Numbered from the stretch's first letter, positions 18,631 to 30,600 are shown. The stretch is 32,654 bases of DNA from Acanthaster planci (GCF_001949145.1 NW_019091399.1:1169049-1201702); one strand, 5' to 3'. Program-made: numbers and translations. The notes: generated by a model not told the origin, from the sequence alone.

Positions 18631-19188
18631 TCACACTTTTTGCAAGGCATCTTAAAGCTTCTCTTAAGAGTATAAAAATAAAAATTGTCAAATTATATTA
18701 CTAATAAATGTATATACATTTAATATGCCACACTTGTTTACTGTTTTAGCTTTTACTATTATAACTTTGGACTGTAAATAAATATGATTGGTCAATACGG
18801 GATGAATGAGCTTCAGATCATAATTCTGATTGGTAAATTCTGATTGGCCCGATCCATGAAGGGCCTACATGTAGCTCATCCCTCAACAAGGCCTTTGGTT
18901 GTGGTTTGGCAGTGCTAAAATACGACAAAACCAGATTGCAAAGTGTCTACTTCACGAACTCAAAGTCACTACTCCGTGCGACTGTGAGCCAATGTAGTTT
19001 ACACGGAGTCGAAATGCTATAGGCTTTAACTCAAACTTGAGAGATAAATGACAGCTTGAACAATGCTTTCCCATCAAATTCTCCCGTTAGAGCAAGCTTG
19101 AGGTATCTATAGCTCTTGAAAATGCTTATGCGTGAGATTCAAAGCATGAGACTGCATTTTCTGGAAAAAAAATGAGATTTTTACTCAC

Positions 19189-19238
19189 CAATCTCTCGCT
19201 TCCACCCAACGACAATCGTACCATTTGTGTTTTTCCAT
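19189..19238 (-). CDS. Possible first exon of a nested minus-strand gene
   Basis: An ATG opens MEKHKWYDCRWVEARD followed by two bases and a perfect donor (TTG before GTGAGT). The short W-rich start resembles the N-terminal 'VVRWVE' exon of invertebrate BEN- or DUF4806-type nuclear proteins, but that is an impression from pattern, not a match. It lies just upstream (minus strand) of the coding-like pieces at 18515-18630, 18158-18230 and 17662-17844. The phases do not join cleanly to them. Confidence 0.3.
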
Positions 19239-19734
19239 AGAGCTAAAAACTTGAGCACTAATTTTTCATTCATTGAGAAGCAGGCACAAACAAAGATTTT
19301 AAAAGAGCCACAGCCGGAATTATTTTTTTAAAACAACCATATGAACATGTATATTTGACCATTCCAGTTTCAATGCGTCTGTATAGTACTGTATGCCCAG
19401 TTAATTTGACAGTTCGGTAAAACGTTACCATGTTAGAATTATGTGATACAATTCTAACACTAAAGCCAAACACGTTTGTTGTTTAGTGTAAATATATATA
19501 GCACTGCTTGTGTGAGGATATGTATGATGTTAGGTCAAACATACATGGCAAACTATGGTGACAGAAAGCATCCTTTATCGTGATTACAAAACATCTTTTT
19601 TCAGTTTATGACTCAATGAGGTCCGTCAAATTTAGTGTGAATTAACATAATTAATATTGCAGGAGTCCTGTCCTAAAATGAGAATGAAAGATCAATTTTT
19701 TTTGTTTATTTTTATTTATTGTTTTCATTTGCAG

Positions 19735-19850
19735 GTTAAAAATTGCTCTTCATGACAATACTGTGGACTCTCTCCCAAACAACCGCTCTTCTCTGAGTTA
19801 TCAGCAAGAGGCAATGAGTACCAACAACAGAGTATACATTTGTGAAGATG
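19735..19850 (+). CDS. Orphan plus-strand exon with strong splice sites
   Basis: A 116-base stretch lies between an excellent acceptor (a long T-rich run ending TTTTCATTTGCAG) and an excellent donor (GAAGATG before GTAAGA). One frame is open across it: one leading base, 38 codons (including LHDNTVDSLPNNRSS and STNNRVYICED), one trailing base. It lies antisense inside a large RTK intron, so it would be part of a nested gene or a captured gene fragment. I do not recognise the protein. A possible partner exon is at 22151; no upstream partner was found. Confidence 0.4.
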
Positions 19851-20027
19851 GTAAGAATTAAGTTTTTGTTATATTACATCCCAACTAAAAGAAAAAAGAA
19901 AACCTGATATGCAAACACACTTACTACTCTCGAGAATTGTTTAAAAAGAGTCTTCCTTCTAGGTCACCCAACCACAATTTTGATGCATGTATCAATATCT
20001 TAAATGTGAAACATATGTGTATATAGA

Positions 20028-20891
20028 CAGTTGGGGCAAAACGTTTACATACACTTGGTAGAAAAACAATTTTCTTCACGTTTTCGGTGTTTGAAAGAGT
20101 TTTGTCAATTTTTTCTTCTCAATTGAATATTCACAGTGTGTACTTCAATTGAACATACTCAGAGATTTCTAAACGGAATGCATTACTGGCATTAACATTT
20201 GCACTCAGGCATAAATTGTCTGGAGAGTGTTTAAATGATTTATTACAGCTCATTGAATTGCAATCTCCTTTGCAAAACTCACGTGACACCTCACTGTATT
20301 TGCTCATAAATAATCTAAATGGGCTGAAACTTTTGTCCCTTAGGTGTCACAGATTTTCAGTACATGTACATGTACCAAATCTATAGTAGCACACTTTCTC
20401 GAAATCCCCTTATTGGATCAATTGAATGACATGTTCAAACTATCAAGATCTGCTTCACAGGTTCCAGACTGAAACCAAATCCTCCAGTGCACTTTTTGAC
20501 ACATACGATGAGTCACTATACCAAAAGCATTTCTCTGATTTTATCTTCACTTTATCAGAGGCTACAAGCAATGGCTACTGTTTGACATGCACAAGGGTTT
20601 ATCCACAACAAACACAGGGCTAGGGTTCCACTCGTTTTCTCTGTTTTCTCAAAATGACGCAATCTACATTCAGCATGTTCAGAATTGGCATCTTGGCATG
20701 AACAGAAAAAAAAGCTTTTTAGCTTGTTGTAGTTGAGCTCCGAAGACAAATGACTCCGCGTTCGATGTGGATGCTTCCGTATTTATTTGAACAGATAATA
20801 TCAGAGAAAACATGTTTTTCTTTGAGTTGCTCTTTAATATGCACTAGCTCTTAAACTTGCCTGATGTACTGTACAGACTTTTGGACCACTG
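20028..20891. mobile_element. Possible non-autonomous Tc1-like element
   Basis: The left end begins CAGTTGGGGCAAAACG followed by TTTACATACACTTGG, very like the classic Tc1/Sleeping Beauty-type terminal repeat. The right end, read inward on the minus strand, begins CAGTGGTCCAAAAGTC and TGTACAGTACATCAGG, also a Tc1-like terminus. The two ends are only partly alike, no intact TA duplication is visible, and no transposase was recognised inside. They may be two unrelated half-elements. Confidence 0.35.
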
Positions 20892-22150
20892 TGCATTTGA
20901 GTGAAAATGTACAGTTGTTTTGCCTTAGAGATTCTTAATAGGGAGTTATGGAAATTGGTCCATGGTGCCAAAAAGCCTGTGTGTCAGATTGTAAATGCAG
21001 TCACACTGTGACATGCTGCGCATTCCAGAGTTAGGCGACAGACTAATGCCCAATTTAAAGGCTGCATTTCTGATGGCGTGGCACAAAACATCAAAGTGCT
21101 GTTCAAATCGAGCCCAAGATTTTGCTCGGGAAACTGAAGAGAAGCAAACATGAAGAATACCGCAACGCAGTTACTCGTACTAGCACAGAGACTGTTGGTA
21201 CATCAGGTTTCTATCTGGTTTCTCCCTTTTAGGAGTGCGGGTCAATAACAGGCTAGGCTTGTTTGCAGCTCTCAGTTCATTGCTCTGAGGAGCAGGGATT
21301 GCTGGATGATGGAAGTTAAGCAAGAGATGAGATATTCCTCAAACGTGCTTGAGGGTGTTTTCATCCGTGCCACTGTGGAAGTAAAAGATCGAGATGTTTT
21401 GCTCTTATAGATGACAAAAATGTATGTTGTGCAGTTTGATGAGGTTGGAGTGTGCTCTAATAAACTGACTGACATATCTCCTTCCTTTCCAATTGGTCCA
21501 GAGCAAGGTCGATCAATTAGGATGTGCAGTTGTCATTAATATCAGGTGGCAATGACATTACGTTTTTAGTACAGGTAAAATCAAATGGCTCTTTGAAATG
21601 AAATCCATATATTAGATGTAAGAGATCTTTTATAAAGGATGCATGAACAGTTCTAGTGTAGGGTTGTGAGAAAAAAGGCCATCTAAATTTAAACAGATTA
21701 TTGATCATATCAATAAGTTGAGGTGCGTGAACTAACGACAGACAGCACAGTCTGTTCTCTGGTGCAGTTGACAATTACAGTAGTACCGGCTTGTGCACAT
21801 ATGTACCACATGTATGTGCATTGCATTGCATTGAGCAACTTGCATGCATAATAACAGATTTGATGTGAAGTGTTATTACATGTATGTAATTATGTATTAG
21901 AACTTCATTTTTTTATCCAGCGATGAAAACATTAATTCGATATGCAAAGCAAAAAATTGAGACTCTCTTCGTGTTATCACCTGTGCATTTTTAGAATACG
22001 TTATTAAAACACCATCTAAGCTCAATTCCCCTGAGTTATGGATACTTTGATTTGTTTCCGAATATGGATGCTTTCTCAGCAGTCTTTGTGTCATGATAAA
22101 TAAAGGTTAAGATGTGAGTCTGTAAATCTTGTGTAAGTCTTTAATTTCAG
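20892..22150. other. RTK intron, no confident feature
   Basis: No exon or element was recognised. It contains TGCAT-rich stretches near 21815-21850 and short open frames without a domain. Confidence 0.4.
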
Positions 22151-22308
22151 GTTTGCCTGTAATAAAAATCCCCAATTTGACGTCCATGCCTGATGTATTG
22201 AATCTCAATTTTGTTTTTGCACAATTTTTATCAAATGTAAATGTCACGTACATACATGTATGTCATTGTATCCATCCATTATATTTCAACTGTAAAGTGT
22301 TTATGTAA
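22151..22308 (+). CDS. Possible downstream exon to orphan exon 19735-19850
   Basis: It follows a good acceptor (TCTTTAATTTCAG). If joined to the phase-1 end of the exon at 19850, the frame stays open for 51 codons (beginning LPVIKIPNLTSMPDV) to a TAA. Composition late in the frame is AT-driven and I see no domain, so a chance open frame is quite possible. Confidence 0.2.
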
Positions 22309-22319
22309 TTTCAAAGTCC

Positions 22320-22660
22320 ACTAATGCCTCTTTGATGACAAAAACTCACATTTTTTGAGGACTTGGTGCCTCTTTCTGAGAGCATTTCTCTCTTATGTAA
22401 TCCATTGTGATGACTGTGATGCTGGTTTTTGATGAGCACTGATGCCTCATGATGACTGTTGTTTCACAAATCCTGTTTGATGCCTTATGATGGCATGGTT
22501 AATGCTACGAGATGACTGTTGATGCCTTATGATAACCTTTTGATGACTTTTCAGTTCGTGTGCTGACGACCCGTGATGCCTATAATGATGACTGAATGAT
22601 GCCCAATTGTGCTAATGATGTCCAAATTATGACTAATTTTTCTAATAGGGGATCGTTATA
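22320..22660 (-). repeat. Degenerate TGATGCC/TGATGAC array
   Basis: On the plus strand the words TGATGCCTCATGATGAC, TGATGCCTTATGATGG, TGATGCCTTATGATAACC and TGATGCCTATAATGATGAC recur every 20-40 bases. Read on the minus strand this is a GGCATCA/GTCATCA theme, the same one found on the plus strand at 13965-14420. The pair is therefore inverted about 8 kb apart, but an RTK exon and other elements lie between them. Confidence 0.6.
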
Positions 22661-25600
22661 ATGACTATGACCTGACAATCAAAATTAGAAGTGTATAATG
22701 CTGTGCCACGTATATGCTCTTGGAAGTGCTACAAAGGCAGTAATTGCTTCAATAGACGACAGCAGCACCGATAATCCACCAAATGCAGCCAACCTACTCA
22801 AGCATGGCTTTTTATCGATGTATGGTGATAGATAGAATGATTGTAAAATTGGCGGGAAATAATCGTAGTAGACTACATCACCTCTGGGGTTTTCAAGGTT
22901 TGTAAATAGGCCACATTGGACAGACGTGTAATGTGCATATACCAGCCAGGCAAAAACCTAGGGACAGATGCTCCTACCGCTCCGAGTATCGACAAGGTGG
23001 CCTGCTTTTACATAGCTAGATACTGTCCTTTTATGAGAACCACTCACTGTACATGTGTGTACAGAGAACTAACTTTAAATGCCTTTGATGTGCGATATAC
23101 TGAGCACATGTGACCAACTCTGCATGAATGTACCGTCCGAAGTGAGCACCAAATACGCATGCCCATACACGAGCCTGGCAGGAAACAGTTTTCTTCCCGT
23201 CTCTTCCTATCCCTTCCTTGTGTGTGCATTTGTGCTTTAACTCGGAGCAGATAGCATTGCCCACTGCATGCATGGGCTGCATTCCTAGTTAGGCGAGAGA
23301 TGCATTGGCTCAAGGCACATCAGACCAAATCGTGTGCACAGATTGATAAGCCAAGGTAGTTGATGAAAAGAATAAGGGGGTGTCAAGGATGGATCCATAA
23401 ACAATTTTTTTTTGGGGGGGGAGGCACAAGCCACATGCCCCCTGGAATGTGTGCAATTACCCCAAAGCGCCTTTTCAAAAATTGGGAATTTCCGTTCCTA
23501 GCACTTTACGGTCTCTCTGAGAAGTGACATTAAATTTTGGTTCTTTTGGGAAGCAACCAAAATGAAAAAGTCCCACAAAATCACTTTTCTTACATTTTAT
23601 CTCAAACCAAACAAAATGTGCTCAACGGGGCAAGGTCTCCACCAATCCAACAATGGGGAGTAATCAAATTGGGACCTTGCTTCGTCATTAGTTCTATATC
23701 AATATGAATTTCAGGAACTTTAAGCACACTCCAGAGATATCATTGGCTTGGGATTCAAATGAGAACTGCACTCACCTTGACGTAGACAATTTTGAGAATC
23801 ATCTCTAAAAATTTCTTGACAAACTACGAGAAAGGAATGAATAAAAGGCAAACACAAATCATGAAATATCCTTTCAATGGGGAGACAATAATTCTTTCAG
23901 ATTTTAAAGGACTTTTAAACAATTCTGTTCTCGAGAATTTCAACGTAAAAAACACTCTCAATAGAAAGCCATGAGAAAAAGACACTACTAAAAGACACAC
24001 AACACAAACAAACCATTTTCTCTTTATATACTGAATAATTAAACAGTGTTAATAACAGTTCAAGACTGTGACACAAAATAGTCAAACGCAAATTACACAG
24101 AAGAAATTTGCAACAGCAGAAATCCTACAACAAAGACGCTAGAGTGACAACAGACCCAAATTCCCCCCTCTCTGGGATGTGTCACATCAATTTAACTACA
24201 AGCCCTCGCGCCAGGCAAACCTCATCAAACGCCTCAAGCTTACCACGCTAAAGAATGTTCAATTTGTGCCCAAAACCAAGTCATTAATTATGTTTTGAGC
24301 TTTCGAGTCTGTGCCTGTTGATGACTTTCTGCCAATTCTGAATGAAAAATCCCACAAGATTGTTAGTTGTTTCTGTACCAAAAGGGGCCTTTCAAATTCA
24401 AAAATGCACCACTTTTGGACAGTTATGGGCCGAAATGCTATGATGCATCGTATACGATGAACTCCTACAAAGCAATTGTGATTCTACACATACAATTTCA
24501 CATTATTAGTTCTGTTCCTTTTTCTTTATACGTTATAGTTTGTTTCTTTTACTTGTCAATTTGTCTAAAATATACCTTTTATTCAACCGCAATTTTAAGT
24601 TTTCCAAAAACAACGCCGGAAAGCAAAAGCACTTGGAATATGCAAATACACAACTATGAACCAATTCACACAACAGTGGCTAAATCTTGTTGCGCCCCAC
24701 CCACTAGCCCCATGTCAATGTTGGGTCTCAATGCGCGATCTGCGCTCCAGCTCAAGATGACATTTACCAGGGAAGTGGGGGACCTGCAAAGGGTGAGGCT
24801 AAAAAAAACGTGTCCCACAATTTTGTCCTGGGCTGTAGCTTCCATGAGTTATACACAGTTTAAAAACTGAAAGACTGGACACGACTAATGCCCAAGCATG
24901 GGCGAGGGCATTGTCAGCGTCAAGTCTTCCGAGTCCGTTTTAAACGTTATTAAGACCGAAGCCAAGCACATATTTATTCCCATTCATTGATACCTTTTCA
25001 GTCGGAGAGTCAAAAAAAGTCGATATATGATAGATTTCCGGCGATTTTTTGCTACAATTTTACTTTCAGTTTCCAAAACACACCCGTCCATTTTATGGAA
25101 TATTCCTTGTGAAAATTGTCCAATTGGCATGCTCGTGGCGAGCCGCTTACACACAGAGATACCGTGCACGATATAAGGCCGATGGGTACCCCCCCTGTCC
25201 AATCCCTAAACACACTCTAGACTATTGTTACCCTACACATCCCCCTAAAAGTCTGTAAATATTTTTAAGGCATTTAATGACGGACCCACTACGGACCCTG
25301 TAGCATTTAGTCAAGATCATCAATGTGATCCTTGAAATATGGTAAATGAAGGCATCAGTATCAGGCTTTGAAAGGCACCCACTCGTCGTTGGTTTAGCAA
25401 TATTATTGTCATGTCACGTGCATTATATAACCCTGCTTATATGACCCTGCTTGCCTTGACTAAAGGCTAAAGATATATACTTCTGTTCGCGTACCAGAGG
25501 GGTTGCCACCAATAAATAACTTGAACCTACCATACCGATACTTGAACTTCACTGGCTGAATATTATAGCAGGCGCCAAATGTTCCATGAACCTTCAAACA

Positions 25601-25669
25601 GGAGTGAATCAAAAGGAACTCCATGAGATGCCACAAGTCTTGAAGTGAAATGATAATTCAGGGGGCAGG
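22660..25669. other. Large RTK intron, no confident feature
   Basis: Both strands were read for exon-like pieces. Open frames at 23044-23313, 23792-23974, 24367-24870 and 24984-25202 show no recognisable domain, biased composition or paired splice sites. A T-run and G-run near 23406-23421 looks like a transposon scar. The missing domain B exon of the RTK may lie here or further left, but I could not identify it. Confidence 0.45.
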
Positions 25670-25755
25670 ACTATTTTTTTAATTATTTTTATTTATTATT
25701 TAATTTTTTATTATTATTATTTTATTATTATTTTTTTTATTTATTTTCAATTTTT
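25670..25755. repeat. AT-rich low-complexity tract
   Basis: A run of T, TTA and TTAT units with almost no G or C, just downstream of the RTK exon at 25862. It looks like an eroded poly-A/T tail or simple-sequence expansion; no function is implied. Confidence 0.8.
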
Positions 25756-25861
25756 CCAGCAGCCAAAATATGTATAACAAGCACTGGTAAATGGTACCCT
25801 GTTTGCAGTGGGGTCGGGGAGGGCAAAGAAGTCGACAAACTTTGGATTATAGTCAACTTAC

Positions 25862-25936
25862 CTCATATGTAACTTCGCAGTCTCCCCGGGCTAGATCAAG
25901 ATCTTCGTTATCTAGATTAACTTCTCCATTTCTTAT
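25862..25936 (-). CDS. RTK ectodomain exon: middle of FN3-like domain B
   Basis: A 75-base exon (25 codons, phase 0 to phase 0) with a weak-pyrimidine acceptor (TTGGAGCAG) and a perfect donor (GAG before GTAAGT). It reads through an acidic loop (NLDNEDLDLARGD) into CEVTYE, which looks like the C strand of domain B with a cysteine. Only one frame is open. Its end phase (0) does not match the next recognised exon at 17291, which begins with one base of a codon, so I infer a further small exon between them, or an error or mutation at this junction. Confidence 0.6.
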
Positions 25937-28789
25937 CTGCTCCAAATTTAAATAAGACTAGATTTAACTTTTATAGTATGTCACAGGAGAACAGAATCTC
26001 CCGGTGATTAATAAGATATACATATCCTCTTTTAGCACCAGACTGTGTGTTCCACCTGTACTTGTAGGACAGAAAAGCTGGGGGGGTATAGGTCCTCAGC
26101 AACAACTAACCTTTCATGATGGAAGACAGTGTTAATTCCAAGATGCTGTATTTTCATGCAAAGTGGCGATTTCCGTACCCTTTCCTACTTTTTGCTTCAT
26201 TTCGCTTATGGCGCAAGTAGCCTTGTGGTTACAGAGTCGGGACGGGTACTGATTACAGTGTGTGACCTTGTATATTACTGAGTGAAATCACTTTACCCCC
26301 ACTTGCTTCCCTCTGCCAATTGGTACAAATGATTATGTACCCTTGAGGGCAGAAATAGTTCTGAAATGCCAGCATCGAGCTGTAGCTCCCTTGCTAAGAA
26401 GGTCCTTTAGATGTCCATGGGTCAGTTGATGATCAGATAAATATATTGTGTTCCTTGATCAGTTTCAGGACAAATGTACATTAGTCGATATAATGATATT
26501 ACTTCCGATTTTGTTTTAATTTTTACATTTTCATCAGGGAAAAGCAAGTGCCCCGTTGCCCCCCCCCACGTGAATGCCTAACCTAAACCTCAAGTGTCTC
26601 AATTGTGATCTATTAGGACGCCATTGGGTAGGTATAAATGGATCAATCTACAGCTGGGGTGGGGTGTTGGGCCTTTTGTTATTCTTTCATCTTGGCAAGA
26701 ATGGTGCCATTTAGTATGCGATTACGTCCATTCCTATCCATGTATGTCCCACAATACAAAGTTCAACAGTAAAGTATTCCTTCAAGGTCATGAACTTCTG
26801 GTCTGAGGAGTGCTGAATGTCCACAATAGTCCATTGCTCTTTGCTGCACATAGCAAAGACAACAGCATAATAAACAGACTGTATTCATATGTCGGCCATC
26901 TTGAATTGAAAGTGAGGTACAACATTTAATTTGGGGAACCCGAGAGTAACACTATCAATGACGCAATACAAGTCCGTTTAATTCATGCTGGTTTTTGTAT
27001 AGAAAAATCTAACATATGTAATAAATTATACCTAAATGTTTTAAGACACATTAAACAAACTGAAACCGAACTTTGGAAACCACTACAGTTTAGCACCAAT
27101 CCATTTAACAGATTACACCAAATATGATAGATTCAGGGAACAACATAAAATTGGCTTCCCATGAATAAGGTCTAATGTTTAGTACTCACACGTAGACGAC
27201 TTGAATTATTCATGATTTGGGCATTAGTTGGTTGTCTTTTACATCGAGGATGAGTCAGAGTTACCAAGTAGAAATGAACATTAGGAATCCATCCTGCCAA
27301 AACAGGCAAAAGTCACATATCGTGGTAAATTCAGAAACAAATTCACAGGAATTTCAGAGAGAAATTTAACCTTGCTGATCAGTTCAGAAATGCGTTAAGA
27401 AGGTCACTCAATTTTATTAAACTAGCAAATAACATCAACATTTATTAAACACTCTGAGGGACCTGTCTCTTGAAAACTGAAGGGAACCTGATCATCAGGT
27501 AACACTAATGACACTAATGGCATATTGAATAATTAACTGTATTTTCTGGCCAGCTGCATAGCCAGGGTTTTATTTTCCCTGCAATATAACTCATCTGCCC
27601 TTTAAGCAACCACTGTCCCAATTTTGCATTATGAGAGCAGATGGAATTCCCTTTTCATGGGGGAAATTATAATGAAGTCATGTTTACCGGGCCAATGGTG
27701 GGATGGTTTAACCCTCTTATCAGTGTGCTACATAATTCTACATGGTGTAGGCCCATGTATAGCTAAAAAATTCTCCCATCCCTTACAAATCAGCACATCT
27801 TCATGTAGTTCAACTGAAAATAGGAAAACTGTCCAAGAAAACTGATGATTTTGCAAACAAAAGCGTTCACTGAGATCACTCAGTTCACTGAGATTTGAAA
27901 GAGGAAAACTAACAGTTGAAAAAGTTGTTTTCAACAATTAATTTGGCAACTGAACAGTGGTGTACTATATACAGCGTGGGGGCAACGAATTCTTTCTTTC
28001 TTTCTTTTTTTACAAAGAATACTTCATAGATGAGTGGTGTGGCGAAACAGGGTAGAGGTATACTTGTATCAAGATTGAGGCTACCAATAATTCATGCGCG
28101 TTCAGATTATGCATTATGCATGGCGCGGCAGCAAGTGCACAGTATCTGAGGTCTGGCCCATTGTTGGGGGTACTTTGTGAGCTGGTGGCGATTTGTTGAG
28201 AGCCAGCTGATGTGCCAGGTGACAACTGCAGGAGATCGGGAGAACTCCAGTACGATCGGTCAGTATAGATTTAGCATGTTCTGGAGCTGTCAGTTATTAA
28301 GATCTCATTTATGATTTGAGTTGGATTGTTGAGAGACAATTTGGACTATTTAAGAAGTATTGGATTATATTAGTGATAACCGGGTGATCTAGTCATTGGG
28401 AATCAGCGAAGATGAGACTTTAAGGATTGCCGCAGTGCCGCTTGCGCCATGTGTATTGGCGTAGCTGCGTTTGAGTGCAGCCCTGGTCTATGAGCTTGCT
28501 CTCCCCGCTGAGGCTTACTGGGCATACAGGATCCAATGAGGACTATTATAATCACCCCGCTATTCTGTGTGCAAGAGTAATGTGAAGTGTGTAAGGATTA
28601 CTTATAAGTTTGTGGTGCATGCAGATGACATGAGGATCACTTAGGCCTATCATAAGTTTGTAGTGCAGTTGACCACGTGAGGATAATCACAAGTGAGGAA
28701 TACAGCTGAGGCTGCAACTGAGGACTCTTTGGGAAGGTTATAAATTCATTGGTTCTTCTAAGGATCTGCCAATGCAATTGCACTCTTAC
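25937..28789. other. RTK intron with SINE relic and low-complexity tracts
   Basis: No further exon was recognised here. It contains a decayed tRNA-derived SINE (26213-26410), a short TTTC microsatellite near 27991-28008, and a short direct repeat of TCACTGAGAT near 27867-27895. Minus-strand frames at 28010-28225 and 27728-27937 show no domain, and their splice context is poor. Confidence 0.5.
26213..26410 (+). mobile_element. Degenerate tRNA-derived SINE
   Basis: The left part has an A-box-like stretch (AGTAGCCTTGTGGTTACAGAG). The body has the conserved SINE core order: TGTGACCTTG, then CACTTTACCCCCACTTGC, TTCCCTCTGCC, a GTACCC word, and a terminal GCTCCCTTGCTAAGAAGG. This order (GTGACCTTG, then CACTTTACCCCACTTGC, then a GTACC motif) is shared by many invertebrate deuterostome SINEs. 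The B box is eroded. It lies inside an RTK intron. Confidence 0.5.
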
Positions 28790-28905
28790 ATACTTTTGCG
28801 GGATTTTACCTGACACAGTTTCCCAAGATAACCTGAGCTTGAAGGAAAACAAACGTCGGTTAGCCCTGGCCGTCAAACTGCTGTCCTTAATGACCGGTAT
28901 AGGTT
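28790..28905 (-). CDS. RTK ectodomain exon: start of FN3-like domain B
   Basis: Strong acceptor (TTTTGCATTGCAG). The exon opens with two bases completing a codon from 29435, then PIPVIKDSSLTARANRR (linker and A strand) and FKLRLSWETVSG (B strand with the FN3 tryptophan), 38 residues in all. Two donors are possible: TCAG before GTAAAA (phase 1) or TAT before GTAAGA (phase 0). Only the second keeps the following exon (25936) open, so it is used here. Confidence 0.7.
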
Positions 28906-29434
28906 CTGCAATGCAAAACGTGAGATTTAACAATAGTTAACAGGTCTATACAGGTCAAGTAAGTGGGAGGTCAAGGGTATGGATCCCACTCAAGCAAGCT
29001 TTTCAAGTGTGTCAAGCAATTTCTCAGAAAGCAGTGAACATATACAGCCATTGATTTTGGTGGACAAAACCCAAATAAAAAAAGGGCCAGAACATATTCT
29101 AAATTTTCATTTCTCCTCTTCAAAGGTATTTTGATGACTTAATGCAATGTCATATTGAAATTTTTTATTGAGCACAAATATGATGTCAATTTGAGGAAAA
29201 ATCCTCAATGTTATAGCCAAAAGTACCAGAACTTACCAGAAGGTTTTAATCAACATAACAATTTCAAAAAGGGATGACCAAAAGTGTTCATAAACATAAG
29301 AGAAGTAAAAAAAACTGCATAAAATACGTTCCCAAAGTTAAGTTTATGTAATGGTTTTCAAATGATACAATTTAATCTTCGAAAGGAACTACTAAAATCT
29401 TGAATGAACTAAACCTCTGTAACAAAATATTCAC

Positions 29435-29540
29435 CGAGCATTTTCATATCGCTAGATGGGCTTGCTCCAAACTCGCTGACTAATGCAATCTGGAAGAACT
29501 TGGCACACACATCTTCCAAATCCATGACGAATGTCTGGTT
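29435..29540 (-). CDS. RTK ectodomain exon: second half of FN3-like domain A
   Basis: Acceptor CCTGTTACAG, donor CTCG before GTGAAT. It encodes 35 residues in phase with the previous exon: NQTFVMDLEDVC (an N-glycosylation sequon, then the E-strand/loop leucine) and AKFFQIALVSEFGASPSS, which is the typical FN3 F strand, the FGAS turn and the start of the G strand. The cysteine before the F strand could pair with one of those in the first half. It ends with one base, and the next exon begins with two, giving a glutamate at the junction. Confidence 0.78.
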
Positions 29541-30600
29541 CTGTAACAGGATCAATCCAATTAACATCAAGTGAATTCATTCATTACTTCAGCTACGTGT
29601 TCCGTGTTTGGAAGCACGATTCTACATGTAGTCCTTCCGCCTGGATCCCTGTAATGGATCCACTGTGGAAAGTACAAGTACAAGTAAAAGTGTTTCTCCC
29701 TCTCGTGCAGCTAACACTTTAGAATTAATTTCCTGTTACTTACCCTTTAGCCCACGTCTTGCAAAGCTTCAAGAGCGTAAATCCATATCTTGTACATGAC
29801 CGGACTTACAGTTGATTGTTAAGTTACCAAATTTATCAGAGCACAAATAGCTCAATGCCCATACACCTCTAATTAAAAAAAATTGTGACCTTTTTATGTT
29901 CTGGACTGAACAACTATTATAAAGGACAAGGCTGACTTCATTTTTTTGATCATCTTAAAGTAAGAAGCAGCACTACTTTAACTCAATTTCTAAACTTTCC
30001 TTTGCTGTTTTTCACACTGTTGAAAAGAATGTTTTTGTAAGATATGTTGACCTTGAAGCCTTCAGCGTCTTTGAATCTAGACATGTCAAAGAAACGCATG
30101 ACCGCGCGGTATCAGGTTTTAGCAACTGTATGCCATCCGTTGTAAACTACGGTAGGCCTTTTTTCACCTAAAATAACCAATTTGAATTCCTTTATCAAAT
30201 GGCACAATGGCATTTTGCTGCATGAACTGTTTCCATTTTAGCACTAATTTAGAAAGATCATGGATTCCATTTGTAATCAGCGCCTACGCAGTGGCATAAC
30301 GTCTGAGGGAGGCACCTGGGGGTGCACACGTTTTCAAGAGGGTACCATAAGAAAATAAGCTGCAGGTGCATTTTGAAGGAGATTATTCACAGCTTTCAAA
30401 TGGGAGGGTGGGGCATCTAGGGGTACGGGCATCCGTGGGGGGTTTCCCCTCCCCCCCCCGTAGTTGCGCTAACGAGCGAGTTGGGCATCGTTATATGTTA
30501 AAAAGCAGCACGCCATTTCTTGTTCCTGTATTGAGCGGCTTGCCTTACAGTCTTAACACTGCAATTAATATAAGTTCCAGTTCATTGTTTCCATACTTAC
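29541..30600. other. RTK intron with a G/C-run transposon scar
   Basis: No exon was seen. The stretch 30285-30480 has alternating G- and C-runs (GGGGGGTTTCCCC type) and looks like a worn transposon. A TACAAG triplet repeat sits near 29670-29690. Confidence 0.45.

Noticed and set aside
18780-18900. A possible inverted repeat (GGGATGAATGAGCT versus AGCTCATCCC)
   Set aside because: The match is only about ten bases with a gap and has no flanking duplication.
24367-24870. 167-codon plus-strand open frame
   Set aside because: It has a hydrophobic, AT-driven composition, no recognisable domain and no splice or start context; it probably is a chance frame, although long.
28010-28225. Minus-strand frame next to the ectodomain exons
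   Set aside because: No FN3 strand pattern or tryptophan is seen and no matching splice phases; it is not needed in the RTK model.
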